Positions 14,681 to 15,595 of a DNA stretch of 15,595 nt are shown piece by piece. Numbering within the stretch: the stretch's first letter is position 1; each line of letters opens with the position of its first letter. The position numbers and the translations under genes were made by a program. Location: positions 1 to 15,595 of the forward strand of contig JANJUH010000409.1 in the NCBI GenBank assembly GCA_024710675.1. Reading direction: 5' to 3'. The notes beneath the pieces were generated by a model. That model saw only the letters and a program-made list of their open reading frames with translations. It was not told where the DNA came from and made no database searches. The DNA comes from Lysobacterales bacterium. GTDB taxonomy: Bacteria; Pseudomonadota; Gammaproteobacteria; Xanthomonadales; SZUA-5.

Positions 14681-15433
14681 ATGACCGAATCCGAGCTGCT
14701 GGAAAAGACCTGGTTCTACCGCTTCCCGCTGCCCAGCGGCGCCGTGACGCCCAGTTATCACGGCGGTGAACTCGATGCCGTGCACACCACGCGCGCGGCG
14801 ATGATGCGGCAGGCGATCGACGCACACTTCGGCGGCCGGCCGATCGCCAGCGCCATCGACATCGCCAGTCACCAGGGCTGGTTCTCCTGGCAGCTCGTCG
14901 AGAACGGCGTGCAGCAGGTGACCGGCATCGAGCCGCGCAGCGAACACGTTGCCGACGCGCGCGCGGTGATTGCGGCGATGGGTCTGTCCAACCGCATCCG
15001 CTTCGAGCAATGCGACGTCCACGACAGCAGCCCCGAGCGTTTCGGCAGGCATCCGCTGGTGCTCTGCTTCGGCCTGATCTACCACCTCGAGAACCCGATC
15101 GGTGCGCTGCGGCGCGCCCGTGCGCTGACCGCGCCGGGCGGCCTGTGCCTGATCGAGACCCAGGTGGTGCCCGGCATGCACGGCTTCGTCGACTGGGGCA
15201 ATCATCGTTTCGTGCGCCCGCTGAAGGGCAGCTTCGGGATCATCGACGAGACCGGCGAGACCCACGGCCCCGAGGCCTCGACCACCGGCATTTGCCTCGT
15301 GCCCAGCGTCGAGGCCCTGGTGTGGATCATGCAGCGGATCGGCTTCTCGCGGGTCGAGGTGCTGCCGGTGCCAGAGGACGGCTACGAGCAGCTGGTGCAC
15401 CACAAGCGGGTGATGGTCGCGGGCTGGGTGTAG
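14681..15433 (+). CDS. Class I SAM-dependent methyltransferase (CmoB/DUF1698-like fold)
   Basis: This 250-residue cytoplasmic protein has a Rossmann-type methyltransferase core. SAM-binding motif I is AIDIASHQGWFS at 58-69, in place of the common DxGxGxG. The acidic end of strand 2 is E84 in TGIEPRS. CFGLIYHLENP at 129-139 is the post-II motif seen in CmoB-like and related methyltransferases. The N-terminus (TWFYRFPLPSGAVTP, 10-24) also resembles that group. The substrate is unknown, and it is too short to be CmoB itself. ATG 14681 fits the family N-terminus best. ATG 14648 would add 11 proline-rich residues. Neither has a strong ribosome binding site. It follows the TRAP large permease by 64 nt on the same strand, with no terminator between them. 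Confidence 0.85.
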   Translation: MTESELLEKTWFYRFPLPSGAVTPSYHGGELDAVHTTRAAMMRQAIDAHFGGRPIASAIDIASHQGWFSWQLVENGVQQVTGIEPRSEHVADARAVIAAMGLSNRIRFEQCDVHDSSPERFGRHPLVLCFGLIYHLENPIGALRRARALTAPGGLCLIETQVVPGMHGFVDWGNHRFVRPLKGSFGIIDETGETHGPEASTTGICLVPSVEALVWIMQRIGFSRVEVLPVPEDGYEQLVHHKRVMVAGWV

Positions 15434-15541
15434 CGGCGCGGCGCGGGCTTCGAGCCGCTGCCCCACGATGTAACACTTTGTTCGATCGGGCCGCATTCGG
15501 TCCGGCGAAGCCGCGGATCGATTGCCGTAGCATCCAGCCGC
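15434..15541. other. Convergent intergenic gap
   Basis: These 108 bp lie between two genes that converge. A weak G/C hairpin (CGGGCC/GGTCCG with one G-T pair, around 15487-15504) could act in termination, but there is no T-tract. Nothing else is recognised. Confidence 0.4.
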
Positions 15542-15595
15542 TCAGCGGGTCTCGCTGTAGAACGCGCGGAAGCGCGGCGAATACAGGTCGCGGTC
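15542..15595 (-). CDS. C-terminal end of an unidentified protein, truncated by window edge
   Basis: Reading from the right edge on the minus strand, 17 codons (DRDLYSPRFRAFYSETR) run to a TGA at 15542-15544. Sixteen of the 17 third positions are G or C, which matches the coding bias of the neighbours and argues that this is the real end of a gene entering from the right. It is too short to assign a family. Confidence 0.5.
   Translation of the reverse strand, partial: DRDLYSPRFRAFYSETR

Noticed and set aside
14681..15433. Annotation as cmoB
   Set aside because: The protein is shorter than CmoB, has a different motif I and is not next to cmoA.

Overview
The window is GC-rich proteobacterial DNA with strong G/C third-position bias. 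Several features point to a gammaproteobacterium of the Lysobacterales (Xanthomonadales) type: a CrbS/CrbR (MxtR/ErdR)-type two-component pair, a TonB-dependent receptor, a trimeric autotransporter adhesin, REP-like palindromes, and short G-rich heptamer arrays placed after stop codons. The taxon is an inference, since no rRNA or marker gene is present. No tRNA, rRNA, CRISPR array, insertion sequence or phage gene was seen.

Layout from left to right. (1) 1-4340, minus strand: a two-gene operon. A LuxR-type response regulator (3440-4099) overlaps by 4 bp a very large SSS-PAS-kinase-receiver hybrid sensor (102-3443). A heptamer array (1-94) follows the sensor stop. (2) 4343-8056: a TonB-dependent receptor (minus, 4385-6574, with its own terminator) diverges from a GntP-family inner-membrane permease (plus, 6734-8056). 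This is plausibly an outer- plus inner-membrane uptake route for one unknown organic substrate. (3) 8057-8345: a convergent intergenic stretch holding a G-rich heptamer run, a foldback, a REP doublet and a terminator. (4) 8346-10337, minus: a trimeric autotransporter adhesin whose head is 34 perfectly phased 14-residue repeats arranged as four copies of a 5-repeat cassette. (5) 10338-10795: a 458-nt divergent region with a candidate promoter and a chain of hairpins leading into (6) 10796-12025, plus: a stand-alone RhlE-like helicase C-terminal domain with a destroyed motif VI and a long disordered tail. (7) 12075-14616, plus: a PEBP/YbhB-type protein followed by TRAP transporter small and large permeases with no binding protein in view. 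(8) 14681-15433, plus: a SAM-dependent methyltransferase. (9) 15542-15595, minus: the last codons of a gene that continues beyond the window.

The transport and sensing genes fit a heterotroph that scavenges organic acids. CrbS/CrbR systems are known to control acetate use, GntP and TRAP carriers typically move organic acids, and the TonB receptor could supply the outer-membrane step. The most unusual items are the pseudo-helicase with its structured leader, the higher-order repeat of the adhesin head, the two G-quadruplex-prone arrays in equivalent positions after two unrelated genes, and a 72-bp REP doublet present twice in opposite orientation.
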